From: Platanthera guangdongensis
Lineage: Eukaryota > Streptophyta > Magnoliopsida > Asparagales > Orchidaceae
Assembly: GCA_039583875.1 (NCBI GenBank)
Contig: CM077161.1
Location: 60,703,885 to 60,767,884 of the forward strand
Reading direction: 5' to 3'
Length of the DNA stretch: 64,000 bases
Both the position numbers and the translations under genes were made by a program. The notes under the pieces were generated by a model. It was given only the letters and a program-made list of their open reading frames with translations. It was not told the origin of the DNA and ran no database searches. Positions within the stretch are counted from its first letter, which is position 1; every line of letters begins with the position of its first letter. Below are positions 42,301 to 53,392 of the stretch, in pieces.

Positions 42301-43473
42301 CACCGCGTTGGTCACCGAGAAGAGGTTCTTCTTCATGCCCGGCACGTGATACACACTCCTTAACGTGAGTGGCCCCTGACCACTACCCAAAGACACGACC
42401 CCCTCCTTCTCTACTGCATAAACAGTATTATCAGCAGTGATAATAGCTTCATTACCTGAGTAAGCCTGCATGGAGGTGAACTTCGACTTGTCTCCGGTGA
42501 GGTGATGACCACACCCAGAGTCGATGATCCACTCGCTGTTGAAGTCCTCAGCAGATAAGGCCCGGACACAAGTGCCCGTCATGAAAGCTCCTCCCCATTC
42601 TGCTTCTTCACTTCGCGAGCAAGCTTCCTCCTTTCCCGCAGCATGCCCAGGCTGCAGTTTGACCTTGCAGTCCCGCTTGAAGTGCCCTCGCTGATGACAC
42701 CGGTAGCACTTCAGATTCTTCTTCCAGTCCTTAGGAGCATTGCTCCTCTCCGGCGGATACGAAGTTGAAGTCTCCTTTTCACCAGCGGCCTGCACCTTCT
42801 TCTTCTTCTTCCCTTCCCATCCCTTCTTCTTGCCTGAGAAGAGAGCCTCGCTGCCTTCCTGATTTAGATTCACTCCAGCCATCTGCCTTGCTAAGCTCTC
42901 CTGCGAGGCAAGCAGATTCTCCAGCTCCAGCAACGACGGCTGAGTAGCCCACCCTTGAACAGATGTAACAAAGGCCACATACTCCTTCCGCAAGTCGCGG
43001 AAAATGTGCCTCTTCATCTTTGCCTCAGAGATAGGCTCATCAGGATCCAGTGCCGACAGCTCAGCACACAAGCTCTTCATCTTTAAGAAGTACCTGGAGA
43101 TGGAAAGGTCTCCCTGAGTTGCCCTGGCCAACTCATTCTCCAGGAACTGAAGTCGTGCCACATTCTTCCTATTGAACAACTCATCAATGGTTGTCCAAAT
43201 ATCAGCAGCCGACTCACATCCAATGATGTGATCAAACAGTTCCGGAGAGACAGCTCTCTTCAGAACGAACTCTGCCTTAGCATTAGTTCTTCTCCAGAGC
43301 CTCACCTGTTCAGCAGTACCGAAAGCAGCAGTTACTTCCTGTCTGTCGTCTCCACCGACGACTTCCCACAGCTCCTCGCCTAGAAGATAACTCTTCATGC
43401 ACGACTTCCACTTTTTATAGTTAGTCGGCGTTAAGAGTTCAATGCCCAGACCTCTTGCTAAGCTTCCTTCCAT
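39385..43473 (-). CDS. gag-pol: Gag-Pol polyprotein of element E (1362 aa), intact frame
   Basis: ATG at 43471-43473 (MEGSLARGLGIELL) is the first ATG of the frame; an upstream extension has no ATG. Domains: UBN2-type gag (YKKWKSCMKSYLLGEELW ... LARATQGDLSISRYFLKMKS), zinc knuckle CYRCHQRGHFKRDC, protease WIIDSGCGHHLTG, GAG-pre-integrase WHERLGHVGMNKL, integrase (VHGDLMGP, RTDNGGEF, QQNGVAERK), RT (LDVKNAFLYGEI, LLYVDDMIITG), and RNase H (GYTDADYGGD, STTEAEYKA, DNESALKL). The last codons are encoded by the polypurine tract, and the TGA lies inside the LTR. One oddity is RFKACLVARG where KARLVARG is near-invariant, which fits a single CpG transition. Confidence 0.95.
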   Translation of the reverse strand: MEGSLARGLGIELLTPTNYKKWKSCMKSYLLGEELWEVVGGDDRQEVTAAFGTAEQVRLWRRTNAKAEFVLKRAVSPELFDHIIGCESAADIWTTIDELFNRKNVARLQFLENELARATQGDLSISRYFLKMKSLCAELSALDPDEPISEAKMKRHIFRDLRKEYVAFVTSVQGWATQPSLLELENLLASQESLARQMAGVNLNQEGSEALFSGKKKGWEGKKKKKVQAAGEKETSTSYPPERSNAPKDWKKNLKCYRCHQRGHFKRDCKVKLQPGHAAGKEEACSRSEEAEWGGAFMTGTCVRALSAEDFNSEWIIDSGCGHHLTGDKSKFTSMQAYSGNEAIITADNTVYAVEKEGVVSLGSGQGPLTLRSVYHVPGMKKNLFSVTNAVDVGYHVLFGPTDVRFLRNVSAVKADVAHVGRRVNNLFVLSTSAYVDKMRANDSAAIWHERLGHVGMNKLKAMTSRSLVRGLPMLSSIGDGHVCAGCQYGKAHRLPFDKSQTRSKKPLECVHGDLMGPTVTASLGGSKYMLVLVDDYSRYTWVYFLKEKSEAFRLFVEFKELVEGRLGLRIKKFRTDNGGEFVSSEFSNFCRKHGIQRELTCAHTPQQNGVAERKIRHLTETCKCWLHAKDIPRSFWAEGMSCAAYVINRMPLSPINMKTPIELLLKEKPSVGHLRVFGSTCYVHVPDASRTKLDPKARKLVFVGYDERKKGWKCMDPVTKKFVVSRDVVFDELTSYGGGSVEPTGSSKVEEAPVEAAEGLEEELAVSPAAPVASNSEAEPSGSGSRGSTAQCLPQVGVEPEEATEAVSKETCLRRSKRVVKPPARYCDGNAVSFVSCFFAGPLDEREPASFNEATGVKEWEGAMKEEIDALKKNETWDLVPKVDGVTPVTCKWVYKLKKKADGSIDRFKACLVARGFSQQYGEDYEETFSPVAKMTSVRVVIALAASKGWRLWQLDVKNAFLYGEIDKDIFMDQPLGFVSEKHPDYVCKLRKALYGLKQAPRAWYGKIAEYLQFCGYLASNSDSSLFVKKKGELRVLVLLYVDDMIITGNSEEEVARLRGELAIRFEMKDLGELHHFLGLEVEMKECGIFISQKGYADRIVKRFGMGEGKKCSTPLESGLKLRRDEGRVLIDPLVFRALVGSLIYLTITRPDIAYAVGRVSRYMAEPRHSHLVAAKGILKYVKVTSEMGLLYGRDAEFALLGYTDADYGGDSDDRRSTSGYVFTCGSASISWCSKKQDSVSVSTTEAEYKASALAAREAVWLRRLIEDVHEEVQGPTLLRGDNESALKLVNNPVCHARTKHIEIEHHFIREKVLEGSLLVGHVRSEDNLADIFTKPLSKGPFERLRSLLGLVTTSHFKGEC
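39391..39401 (-). other. Polypurine tract of element E
   Basis: The element strand reads TCAAGGGGGAG directly before the LTR, and it also encodes the polyprotein's last residues. Confidence 0.85.
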
Positions 43474-43602
43474 TGCGATCACCTGTTGGTACCCTTCAGC
43501 AGCTCCGAGCAACAACGCAGGTTGAACACCACTCAATCACTGAGTACCAACGCTGGTTGACCCCCGCTCACGCAACTGAACCTCTGCAGCCTCAGAAACC
43601 TG

Positions 43603-43614
43603 CCTCTGATACCA
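43603..43614 (-). other. Primer-binding site of element E
   Basis: CCTCTGATACCA reads TGGTATCAGAGG on the element strand (initiator Met-tRNA), directly next to the LTR at 43615. Confidence 0.9.
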
Positions 43615-45238
43615 TGTTAAATTTTCTCAACGTGGTCAGCAAGATAGCCCAAACGCCAAATTAATATCTTCGGAACTACCCAGTTCGCACGCTGAACCTG
43701 CGGAAACCCAAGGACTAGAGGTTGCACCCAACAAAACAATGGAAGCACAAGAAAGTCTTATTATGCATTCACTTCTTTACAATCCGAGGCATACATAGCG
43801 AGACATGATTTCGCTAGTATTACAGCTGTAAACAGAAAGAACCAAAAAACAAGCCGGGCGGACAGCACTCCAGTCCGCCGAGACCGTGAGGTCGCCGAGA
43901 CCGCCGAGACCGCTGAGCTCGCCCAAGCTATGCTGCAATCCGCCGAATACCACGGAGTCCGCCGAGACCGCGAGGCCGCGCGGACAGACCGTTATTCGCC
44001 TCCTGCTGAACCCGAACTGAGGAACTCCCCTACCCGTCTGAAGCCGGCGGACAGGTTATTGAAGCTGGGAAAGATGAAACAGAACTGACAAGCCGCAGAG
44101 CGACCTCCTGCTGAGTCCGCAGAGACCGCACACTTCCAAGCACTGACCGAAGTCACAGCCAAACTCCTGGCTCCTTGAAGTTATCCGCGCGACCTGCACA
44201 CAGCAAACCGTCAGCCTGAAACAATCCACGCGGACTGAAAAACACAGACCGCAGCACTCGCCCAACCCAATTTACTGTTCACTCACGTTACTTAGGTTAC
44301 TGTAGATGTGCCAGGGGGGTCTTATTTATAGGCCAGGTGAGGAGTGTGGTCACCGCCCATGAGATAGCGACACCGCCCCAGCCCGCGCGAATACAAACGA
44401 CCGTCCGCTCAGTCCGCGAGGACTTAGCCAGTCACCAAGGGAAACCGCCAGGAGCAAGGCAACCATTGACGAACCCTCTCCAGTCCGCCCAAGCTAAGCG
44501 GACAAGGCACCAGCCCGCAAAGCTCCAACTGCTTCAGGACAGCACCCTCTTCAATGGCAGTCCGCACCAACCCGAGGCAGTCCGCAAGACTCACACCTCA
44601 ATCCGCCACAAGTCCACGACCAAAGGCAAACAGCAACAGTCCGCCCGGTCACAGCGGACTTCGCGGATACGGCGGACACCATGAACTTGACACCAAGTGT
44701 GACCAAGTACAAAACCATCAAGGGCCAGTGCGAGCATGGCGGACACAAAGTCCCGTCCGCCAAACACCCTAGCACAGACCGCAACCAGTCCGCGAGCTCC
44801 TCGCACTTGTCCAACGCAGCAGCACCAAGCCGGACTCCAAACATCAGTCCGCCAACCGGTCTCCACAGCAAGACCTGCTGTAACACCTGAGCTCGACAAG
44901 GCCTCAGCCAAGCTCAAGGCCCAGTCCGCAACAGCCCCAACTGCGGACACACCAGTCCGCAAGGCTTCCCGCGAACTCGAACCAACCCGCCAACAGCGCA
45001 AGCTTGCACCCGTGGCCACTGAGCAATGCACCAGTCCGCAAGCCTCTCTATCCGCAGATACCAGGCCGCACCAAACCGCGGACTCCATGCAACAACCTGC
45101 TCAGAACACAGCCGGCTTCCACCAGACTTCTCACCAGGCCGCAACCTCAGTCCGCCCAGTCCGCCCAGTCCGCCAAAGCTGTCCGCACAGGCCGCGCGGC
45201 CTGTCCCGTCACCCACTTCCACTTCACAAATTTCAACA
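43615..45238 (-). repeat. 5' LTR of element E
   Basis: 1624 bp, nearly identical to 37767-39390. Almost all of the differences I found are C/T or G/A changes. Confidence 0.95.
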
Positions 45239-47354
45239 ACCAAGCCCTAGGGGCTTGCTTTAACCCATATAAAGCTTTCCTAAGTCTATAGACATGATTA
45301 GGTAGAGTTGAATCAACAAAACCTGATGGCTGTTCCACAGAGACTTCCTCTTTTAGATTACCATTCAGAAATGCTGACTTGACATCCATTTGGTAAACTT
45401 TAAATCCTTGAAAGGTTGCATAGGCCAGGAACATCCTTATGGCTTCCAGTCTGGCTACTGGAGCAAAGGTTTGATCAAAGTCAATACCTTCTTCCTGCCT
45501 ATATCCTTTAGCAACCAATCTTGCATTGTTCTTAATGATGACTCCATGTTCATCCATCTTGTTCCTAAAGATCCACTTGGTTCCAATTATGTTGTGGTCT
45601 TTTGGTTTAAGAACAAGCTCCCAGACCTTGCACCTCTTGAACTGATTCAGCTCTTCTTGCATTGCCTCAATCCAATGAGGGTGTAGGATGGCTTCTTCAA
45701 ACTTCTTTGATTCAACATGGGATAGAAAACTGGAGTAGATTGCTGCATTCAGATTTCTGCTCCTTGTTTGTACCCCTTGTCTTGGATCACCAATGATTTA
45801 TTCTGCTAGATGATCTCTAAGATGCCTATTGGCTGGAGGCATCCTGACTTCAGGTTGAACTTCTTCAGTTTCTTCATTTTGCTGCACTCCTTGAACTTCA
45901 TCTGTATTAGGTACATGTAGTACTCCCCCTGGACAACAACCACTATCTTCTACTTGCTGTCTTGTAGTAGGTTCTTCTTCTATAGTGAGCTTGTCCATCT
46001 TCTTAGTTATACCTGAGGAGCTGCATACACTACTAGACAACTCATTGTTAATAAGTCCATTTTCATCAAATACTACATGTACAGACTCTTATACAACTTG
46101 TGTAGACAAGTTGTAGACTCTATAAGCCTTACTATTGTTGTTGTACCCAACAAAAATTCCCTCTTGGGACTTGGCAGCAAACTTAGTCAAGTAAGACTTT
46201 CCATTGTTAAGTATAAATCACTTACAACCAAAGATCCTGAAGTAGGATAAGTTTGGTTTCCTGCCTTTCACAACCTCATAGGGGGTCTTGTTGAGGCTTT
46301 TAGTTATGGTAGCCCTATTAATAACATGGCATGCAGTATTGACTGCCTCAGCCCAGAAGTATTCTGGTAGTGATGTATCACTTAATAGGGTCCTACCAGC
46401 CTCAATCAAGGTTCTATTCTTCCTCTCAGCAAAGTCATTTTGCTGAGGTGTTCTTCGTGAAGAAAACTCTTGAAATATCCCAAATTCTTCACATAGTTTT
46501 GCCATACTATCAGACTGAAATTCAGTACCATGGTCACTTCTTATTTTGACCACTGTACTAGCTAGTTCATTCTGAATTTGTTTGACAAAACTATAGAAGA
46601 CACTATGTGTTTCAGATTTCTGTCTAAGAAAGAACACCCAGGAAAACCTTGAGTAGTCATCTACAACTACAAAGGTATAGACCTTCCTACCCAGGCTGTG
46701 AACTGGCATTGGACCAAAGAGATCCATATGCAAGAGGTATAAACACCTCACAGCATCTTTGTTTTCAATGCTTCTAAAGGTGGATCTAGTCTGCTTGCCC
46801 TTTTGACAAGCTGAGCAAATACCATCTTTAATACACTTAACTTGAGGACCATTTCTCACTAGCTCTTTACTGAAGAGTTTGCCAATTGTCTTGTAATTTA
46901 GATGGGCTAGCCTTTTGTGCCATTTGACACAATGAGAGACTGTCACATCAGCTACAAGACACACTGGAGAACCATTGTTCTCAACCATAATGTCTAGGCA
47001 GTAGACATTCCTTTTTCTATAACTAGTCAAAATGATCTCTTGATCATTTGACCTCCTGATACGACAACCATCTTTCACAAATGAGATGTCATATCCTACA
47101 TCACTCAATTGACTTATACTAATAAGGTTATGTTTCAAACCTTTAACATAGGTCACTTGAGTAATTGTAATAAAGGAGTTAGATATGTTACCAAATCCCT
47201 TGATGATCCCTTTTTCAGAACCACCAAAGGTGACTTTTGGACCATCCTTTATAGGTGTGTAGTTCTTTAGTAAACCCCTTGTTCCAGTCATATGTCTGAA
47301 ACATCCACTGTCCAAGTACCATATTGGGGCATGGCCACTTGGACTTACCTGCAA
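45239..47354 (-). pseudogene. pol: Element B pol, 5' part: protease, integrase, start of RT
   Basis: Protease near 47310 reads WYLDSGCFRHMTG. GAG-pre-integrase follows (KWHKRLAHLNYKTIGKL) and integrase (HMDLFGPMP, IRSDHGTEFQSDS, RRTPQQNDFAERKNR) to about 46218. A Ser/Pro-rich connector and RT ([15 protein letters not shown], [53 protein letters not shown]) run up to E at 45238. Stops separate the pieces near 46216 and 46090, but the frame is kept. In the E-proximal RT the YKARLVAKG arginine is conserved. Confidence 0.85.
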
Positions 47355-47359
47355 AACAG

Positions 47360-49402
47360 ATTAGTGAATCTTAGAACCCAAAGAATTCTTGGGTCCTTGG
47401 TACTGGTTAGTTTGCTTCCTAACAAAGCTACCTGCAGGCTTTCCAACAGGCAGTTTGCTACTCACTTTGGCACTAACATTGTGTCAACAGTCCATTGCAA
47501 AGTGGCCTACCTTGCCACAACACCAACACTCAAACTTATTGTACCTTTGCTTAGGTACTGTCTTTGCTGTTTTATCTACAGCTGACTTGTTGAGTGTTGG
47601 GGCTTTGTCCTTGGACTTGGACTTGGACTGAACAGTCCTAGCAGGTTTTGAAAACCCCAGTCCAGCTTTACCTTTTTGATGAATAAATTCATCAATTATG
47701 GCTAAAACAGACTTTGGTTTAGAAAACCTAGCAACTAAGTCTTTCTCCTTCTAAAGATTAATCTCCAGACTCTTGATTTGATCATTCTTAAATGATATAG
47801 TCCCCATCTGAATCACAGTTATGTGCTTCAGTCTGGCTATCTCATTAAGCTTTTGATCAAACAACTTCTCAAAATCAGTTGCAGCAGCTTTGAGATTAGC
47901 AATTTCCTTTGCCTGACTTTTGGCTAGGGACTTGCTCTTCTTATAAGCTTGCAACAGAACTTTATATTCATCTATCAACTGATGAATATCCTCTTCTAAC
48001 TCAGATACACTCTCATCACTTTATGATGATGAATCTGATTCTGTACTGGCACAAGAAATTGAACTAAAAGAACAATGTTGTACCTTACTAGGTCCTGGCT
48101 GCTCCAGGATTTTGTCACTTTCTGTCAATGCCATTAGTCCTTGGCACTGACTGTCCTCTTGTTCATATATAGAGTTCATGATCTGAATGAACTCTTCTTC
48201 TTCTTCCTCAGCAAACAGTCCTATATATGCCTCAGCATCTGACTCAGTTTCTGATGAAGAAATATCTGACAGGCTCTTGTCCTTTTTGGAAACAAAAGAC
48301 TTTTCCTTCTTGCCCTTGTATTGAGTCCTTTTCTTGTCACTAGGCTGCTTCCTTTTTCTGGACAATCTGCAACAACATGGCCTTGTCTATTATAGCAATA
48401 GCATACTATTTTTGAAAGAGTTGCTTTGCTAGACTTAGTCTTTTTCCTGTCTTTCTTTGAATACTTTTTATTCTGATAATAGTCTTCTTTTCCCTGTGAA
48501 GTAGATGGCCTTGTCCTCCACTGTTTCTTCTTTAAGAACTTCTGGAAATGTCTTGTGAAGGCAGCAAAGTCCTCATCACTTTCACTGCTTTCAGACTTTC
48601 TACTTGCTGACTCATCTGACTCAGATTCAGCTGCTTTTGGAGGTGGAGTTGGTGACTTACTTCTGTACTTTCTGGGGGCTTCTATTTTGAAGGACACTGT
48701 CCTTTCTTTATGTTCACTTCTTGTTGATTTCTCCTCTTCTTTCCTCACCATTAACTGCATTTCATAGGACAGCAGTTTGCCAAACAGTGTTGGTGGAGGA
48801 ATTTCTGCCAACTTTGCCATTTCCCTAATGGCACAGATCTTGGTGTCCCAATCTTTTGTAAGGGACCTTAGAAACTTATCATTGAGTTCATAATTACTGA
48901 ACTCTCTGCCATAGGACATAAGCTCATTCACAATCCTGTAGAACTTCTTATAGCATTCAGTTATGCTATCAGCTTTACCTTGTCTAAAACTTTCATATTC
49001 TTGGTTTAGCAAGGATTTTCTATCTTGCCTCACTTCTTCAGAACCCTCCATGTACACAATAAAAGTATCCCACATCTCTTTGACTGTCTTACAGTGTATC
49101 AAATTCTGAAAAGTTGCATCATCTATGGCACTCACAATGATGTTTTGAGCCCTCTTATGCATAGTGGCTAGAACTATTTCATCCTTTGTCATTTCAGAGA
49201 AATCGTTAGGTGTTCTCTGATTTACATCTAAGACTGACACCTTCATGGGCACATATGGCCCTTCTTTTACTGTGATATAAATCCTAGGGTCTTAGTCTTC
49301 CATAAACATTCTCACCCTTTCCTTCCAGATACCAAAGATCTCTTTCCTACATATGGGTAGCTTCATGGATCCCAATTCCTTATGATTCTCAGTGGAACCC
49401 AT
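47360..49402 (-). pseudogene. gag: gag of element B, one frameshift and a few stops
   Basis: Starts ATG 49400-49402 (MGSTENHKELGSMKLPIC). UBN2 domain at about 49250-48750 (ATFQNLIHCKTVKEMWDTF; YESFRQGKADSITECYKKF; FLRSLTKDWDTKICAI). First zinc knuckle near 48390 reads CYCYNRQGHVVADC, with Tyr in place of the second Cys. A one-base frameshift near 48360 is followed by an acidic part, a coiled-coil segment (47978-47751) and a second knuckle CWCCGKVGHFAMDC near 47500. Stops near 49290, 48020 and 47750. Decay is mild, as in the rest of B. Confidence 0.8.
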
Positions 49403-49493
49403 GATTCTTGATTTTCTTGATTCTGTAATTTGACTTATACTGATCTGCCAACAGGATCTACTCAGACAGTTATGTCCCTTTTTGAGTAACCTT

Positions 49494-49505
49494 GCTCTGA
49501 TACCA
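49494..49505 (-). other. Primer-binding site of element B
   Basis: GCTCTGATACCA reads TGGTATCAGAGC on the element strand, a 12-base match to initiator Met-tRNA. Confidence 0.9.
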
Positions 49506-49507
49506 CT

Positions 49508-51621
49508 TGAAAGATATTGTACCTAAACACCTAGAGGGGGGGGGGTGAATAGGTGACTTAAATCATTTTAACTTTTTAGGCAGAATTCAGAATCTAACAC
49601 AGAATTATAACTACTTTAATACATCACACATTCAGCAATCACAACATTCCACAGCACACAGTAGACACACAGTTTTATAGTGGTTCCCCAAGGTTTGGGT
49701 ACATCCACTTTCCCCCTTCACCTATCTAGCAATATACTATATTCAGCACAACTTCTCCACTATCTCAGATCCTCAGATCTTACACTCAGAACCCACAACA
49801 CAGGTTCCTACACCTCAGGCCCAAGGCCCTAAAACTCAGCTTCTTCGCAAAGCCTACACTCAGCCACCAAGGCCTACACTCAGCCACCAAGGCCTACACT
49901 CAGCCACAATAGGCCTACACTTAGAGATTCTAATCTCCTATACTGAGGCACTCAAGCCCTACACTCAGCCTTTATAATTACAAGCTTACAAGACTCAGAT
50001 CCCTAAGGATCGTACAAGATAAAATGAATACAAAAATTGTTACTCAACAACTCTGAGAAAAGAGAGAAGAGTTGTGAGTTTCTTGATGAGTTCTTGGAAG
50101 AACTCAGCTGAAATCAATCTGACTTGGCTTTCTTCAAAGCTTCTTGAATGTAGAACTCAATAAGATTGATCTCCTCTGCAGTTGATCCTTGATCTCTGCT
50201 ACTTAAGATTCAGAACAAATCTGAACCCTTCTTCTCAGCCTGGTTCCAATAGCTGACTTCTTGGATGGAGCTCTCTCTCTCCAACTTCTTAGATCTTCAC
50301 TTGATAGCTAGATCTTCTTTTTATTACTTGATGTGTTGATCTTCTAATCAATCTGAACCCCTTGGACAATCACTTGATCAACTTTTTCTTTAAACAGTAT
50401 AATCCTATTTATAGGCCTTCTTCATGGTAACCAGCTGGTCCGGTCCATAACTGATTTCTGACAACTCTGACAGGTGCAGTAGACTGGCTGGAATGGCAGC
50501 TGTCAAGTCATCCAGTCAGTTCTTGAAAATTCTGTAACTGTCTGTAAGTGTCGAGACTGTCTGTCTTTAAGTGTCGACACATATAGACCAAGTGTCGACA
50601 CAAGTTGTCTATGTGTCGACACTAGCCTACAAGGTGTCGACACAACTCCTTGTGTTGTAGATTTTATATCTCGACACTGCTTCTTCTTCATGTGTCGACA
50701 CTGAAATTGAGTATTGACACAAGTACTTGTACTTCAGTATATTGCTGAATTCTTGTAAGTGTCGACGCAACTCCTTTGTGTCGACACATCTTCATGTGTT
50801 GAACTTGTCAGTGTCGACATAGCTTCTTGGTGTCGACACATGTCTTCAGTGTTGATACTTGCTGAGTGTCGACACAGCTCCTTGTGTCGACACATCTTCA
50901 TCTGTTGAGACTTTTGCTGAGTGTCGACACAACTCCTTAGTGTCGACACTTGTACTTAGAATTTTGCTGATCTTTGCTAAGTGTCGACACAGCTCCTTAT
51001 GTCGACACTTACTTCAAGTGTTGAGTCTTCAGCTGAGTGTCGACACAGCTCCTTGTGTCGACACTTTCTTCAAGTGTTGAGTCTTCAACTGAGTGTCGCC
51101 ACATTCTTTCTTGTGTCGACACTTTCTTCAAGTGTTGACTTTTCTGCTGAGTGTCGACACATTGCTCTGGGTGTCGACACTTATACTTAGTCTCTGCTGA
51201 CTTTTGCTGAGTGTCGACACAACCTCCAACTGTCGACACTTTCTGATGTAGATACAGTTTCACTGGGTGTCGACACAACTGCTAAGTGTCGACACTGCTT
51301 CACTGCACTTTCCTTCACTGAGTGTCGACACAGCTCCTTGTGTCGACACTTTCTTTCTGGTGTCGACTCTACATCCCTGGTGTCGACACAATGACTACAA
51401 GTGTCGACACTGCTTGCCTGGGTATCGACACAAGTCTTCTTAAGTGTCGACACTTTCCCTCTGCGTGTCGACACATGGACTTAGAAACTTTTTCTTCTTT
51501 CCTGTAAATACTTAGCCTGCACAAGTAAACTCAAAATACATCAAATACACTTTTGATGTATATCATTGAGTTAGGTGAGGCTTCTTCAAATCAGGTACAT
51601 TTAAATCAATGTACCCAACAA
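49508..51621 (-). repeat. 5' LTR of element B
   Basis: 2114 bp, direct repeat of 30985-33091. The G run near its left end is about ten bases here against six in the other LTR. TATA box at 50404-50414. Confidence 0.95.
50560..51475 (-). repeat. GTGTCGACAC palindrome array in the right LTR of B
   Basis: Counterpart of 32010-32945 with nearly the same number and spacing of palindromes. A few copies are altered by single substitutions (for example GTGTCGACGC near 50760, GTGTCGCCAC near 51095). Confidence 0.9.
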
Positions 51622-53116
51622 TTATGCTATGAAATACAAATATGCCATGATATAAACATGCAAGTGCAACTCACCCACTCGACGCTATGTACACAGACCT
51701 TTAGTTCCCCCCTTTCTGGAGACGAACCTCCCAGGACACCTCCGTAGTGGAAAACGGAAGCAGTGGGTTGGGCCTCACCCATGTCTAAATCGGTAATTGC
51801 ACTACCAGTCAGACTTATCGTACGCCTCAACGCTGGAGCACTAAGTGGAGCTCCTGCATACTCTTGTCGGCTGGCGCACCGGACTTAATTGGCCAAGTGC
51901 TAAACCACACTTGCCTAGTCAACATATTGGCATCAGTGCATCGACTCACCAATACCGAAGACCCACCACCTTATTCTTATACACATGCAACCTTATGTAT
52001 CAGCTACCGAGACAAAGTTCCCCGGACCATCCCGTCCTTCATAAACTACAACCGAGCCAAAGCTCATCAGGCCAACCTGCCCATCACAAACCATTACCGA
52101 GCCAAAGCTCGCCGGGCTAACCTGCCCATCACCAAAACTAATGGGCCTACTGCCCGAGTGTCCCAACCTATCTCCCCGAGGAATCGAGGTTTGTGAAGGT
52201 GAAACCCTAGATTTACTAGTTACTCTTGCATTCCAGTTTTGCCTACAATTTAGGTTTAGCCAGGAATGCACAAGGTATTCCCCGTGAAGGGCTCTCGAGG
52301 GCACTAGGAGCTACGATGGGATTACGCACAAAGCTCTCTTTCATAAAGCACTAACTTTTATTGGTTGCTACTCATCTCCCAACTGTTAAATATTATACTG
52401 GATATAACACTAGTGTATTTGACACTTCCTTTCCTACGGGGAAGACGATGTTTCGTCGACCCCAAGTACACTGAACACTAGCCAATCCAACACTCTACTC
52501 ATCCCAACTTCCAACGATGAACTCATTTCTATTCATCCAACCCAGCAAACAACTAACCCCAACCCATGTTCCCAAAATCATACTCCAACATAATTTTTTC
52601 AGTTTTACTAAATGCAGACCACTTAAGCTATATGATGTGTAACATGGGAGGTACTTAAAATATTCATCCAGTACCCCTATAATAGTTATTAGAGGGCTGT
52701 CATGACATTTTTAGCCTAACACCAGAATTTCATAATTTTCACTATTTATCTGATATTTTATTTAATTATTCTAGTCATCCGAAAATACCACGTTTAAACA
52801 AGAAGTACCAATTTCAGACAAGTAAATGCTCTACCAAATATATGATAAATTCAAGATGGTTATTAAACACAGAATCCAGAGTCTCCCCATTTTCCAGTAA
52901 GGTTAAGCCCCTAATCAATTTTTGAATACAACTATTTTTATCAATTTTAAGAGGCAAGTACAGCAAAACAATTTCCAAAAATTTTGAGAAAATTCAAGGA
53001 TGATTGTAAGGACAAATAAAGGCTCTAAGTCAAGTTTCATATTATATTTGCAAGTAATGAGCTCTAAACAAATTATTGCACAATTTTCCAAGTTATTGAG
53101 CTTGTGAAGTAGGTAC
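51622..53116. other. Host sequence H, right part: non-coding, probable Gypsy LTR/leader
   Basis: Continuation of 30107-30984 after B. It has no recognisable protein. The first part is rich in ATG/CAT-containing AT-rich words (ATGCTATGAAATAC) like the 5' leader of G. A 45-bp triple repeat lies at 52006-52140, and the last 600 bp are AT-rich. G begins at 53117; the 5 bp before it, GGTAC, are the expected left target duplication, but the other copy is off the window. Confidence 0.4.
52006..52140. repeat. 45-bp tandem repeat, three copies
   Basis: ACCGAGMCAAAG recurs at 52006, 52051 and 52096. The second and third units are most alike. Confidence 0.7.
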
Positions 53117-53392
53117 TGTCACAACCCGCATTTTCTCAACGGTAAGAATCGTATCAGAGTAAGAGAAAACACGAGCCGTGATGCCACATCGTGCAGGGGA
53201 TAACTGCACACGCTTAGGCAAAACTCCAGACGTTAGATTTTAAGGAAAAATTGTTGATTAAATATGAAAGAAAATCAGTTATGTTGAATGGCCGTATCCC
53301 TCGGCCCGGTGGATCAGCTAGTCCACAGTTAAAATTATATTTATACGCAGCAAAAAATACTTTGGTTCAATTAAGTTGACACCCTAAATGAG

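Larger units (their letters stand above)
37767..45238 (-). mobile_element. Young full-length Copia element E
   Basis: Both LTRs are 1624 bp and differ at about 12 positions by my count (0.7 percent), with a perfect ACCAA duplication (37762-37766 and 45239-45243). One uninterrupted polyprotein ORF fills the interior. It is inserted in the RT of B between PRAW and YETL, so it is younger than B. By structure this is the only element in the window that could be recently active. Confidence 0.95.
30985..51621 (-). mobile_element. SIRE-like Copia element B, split by element E
   Basis: LTRs of 2107 and 2114 bp differ at roughly 2 percent of sites by eye, and an ATTAT duplication flanks them. Without E (7477 bp including one TSD copy) B is about 13.2 kb, with gag, PR, IN, RT, RNase H, a promoter-like spacer and a 945-codon ORFx. 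The frame from the end of gag through pol and the frame of ORFx are largely kept; damage is a handful of stops and indels. It is the best-preserved complete SIRE-like element here. Confidence 0.9.
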
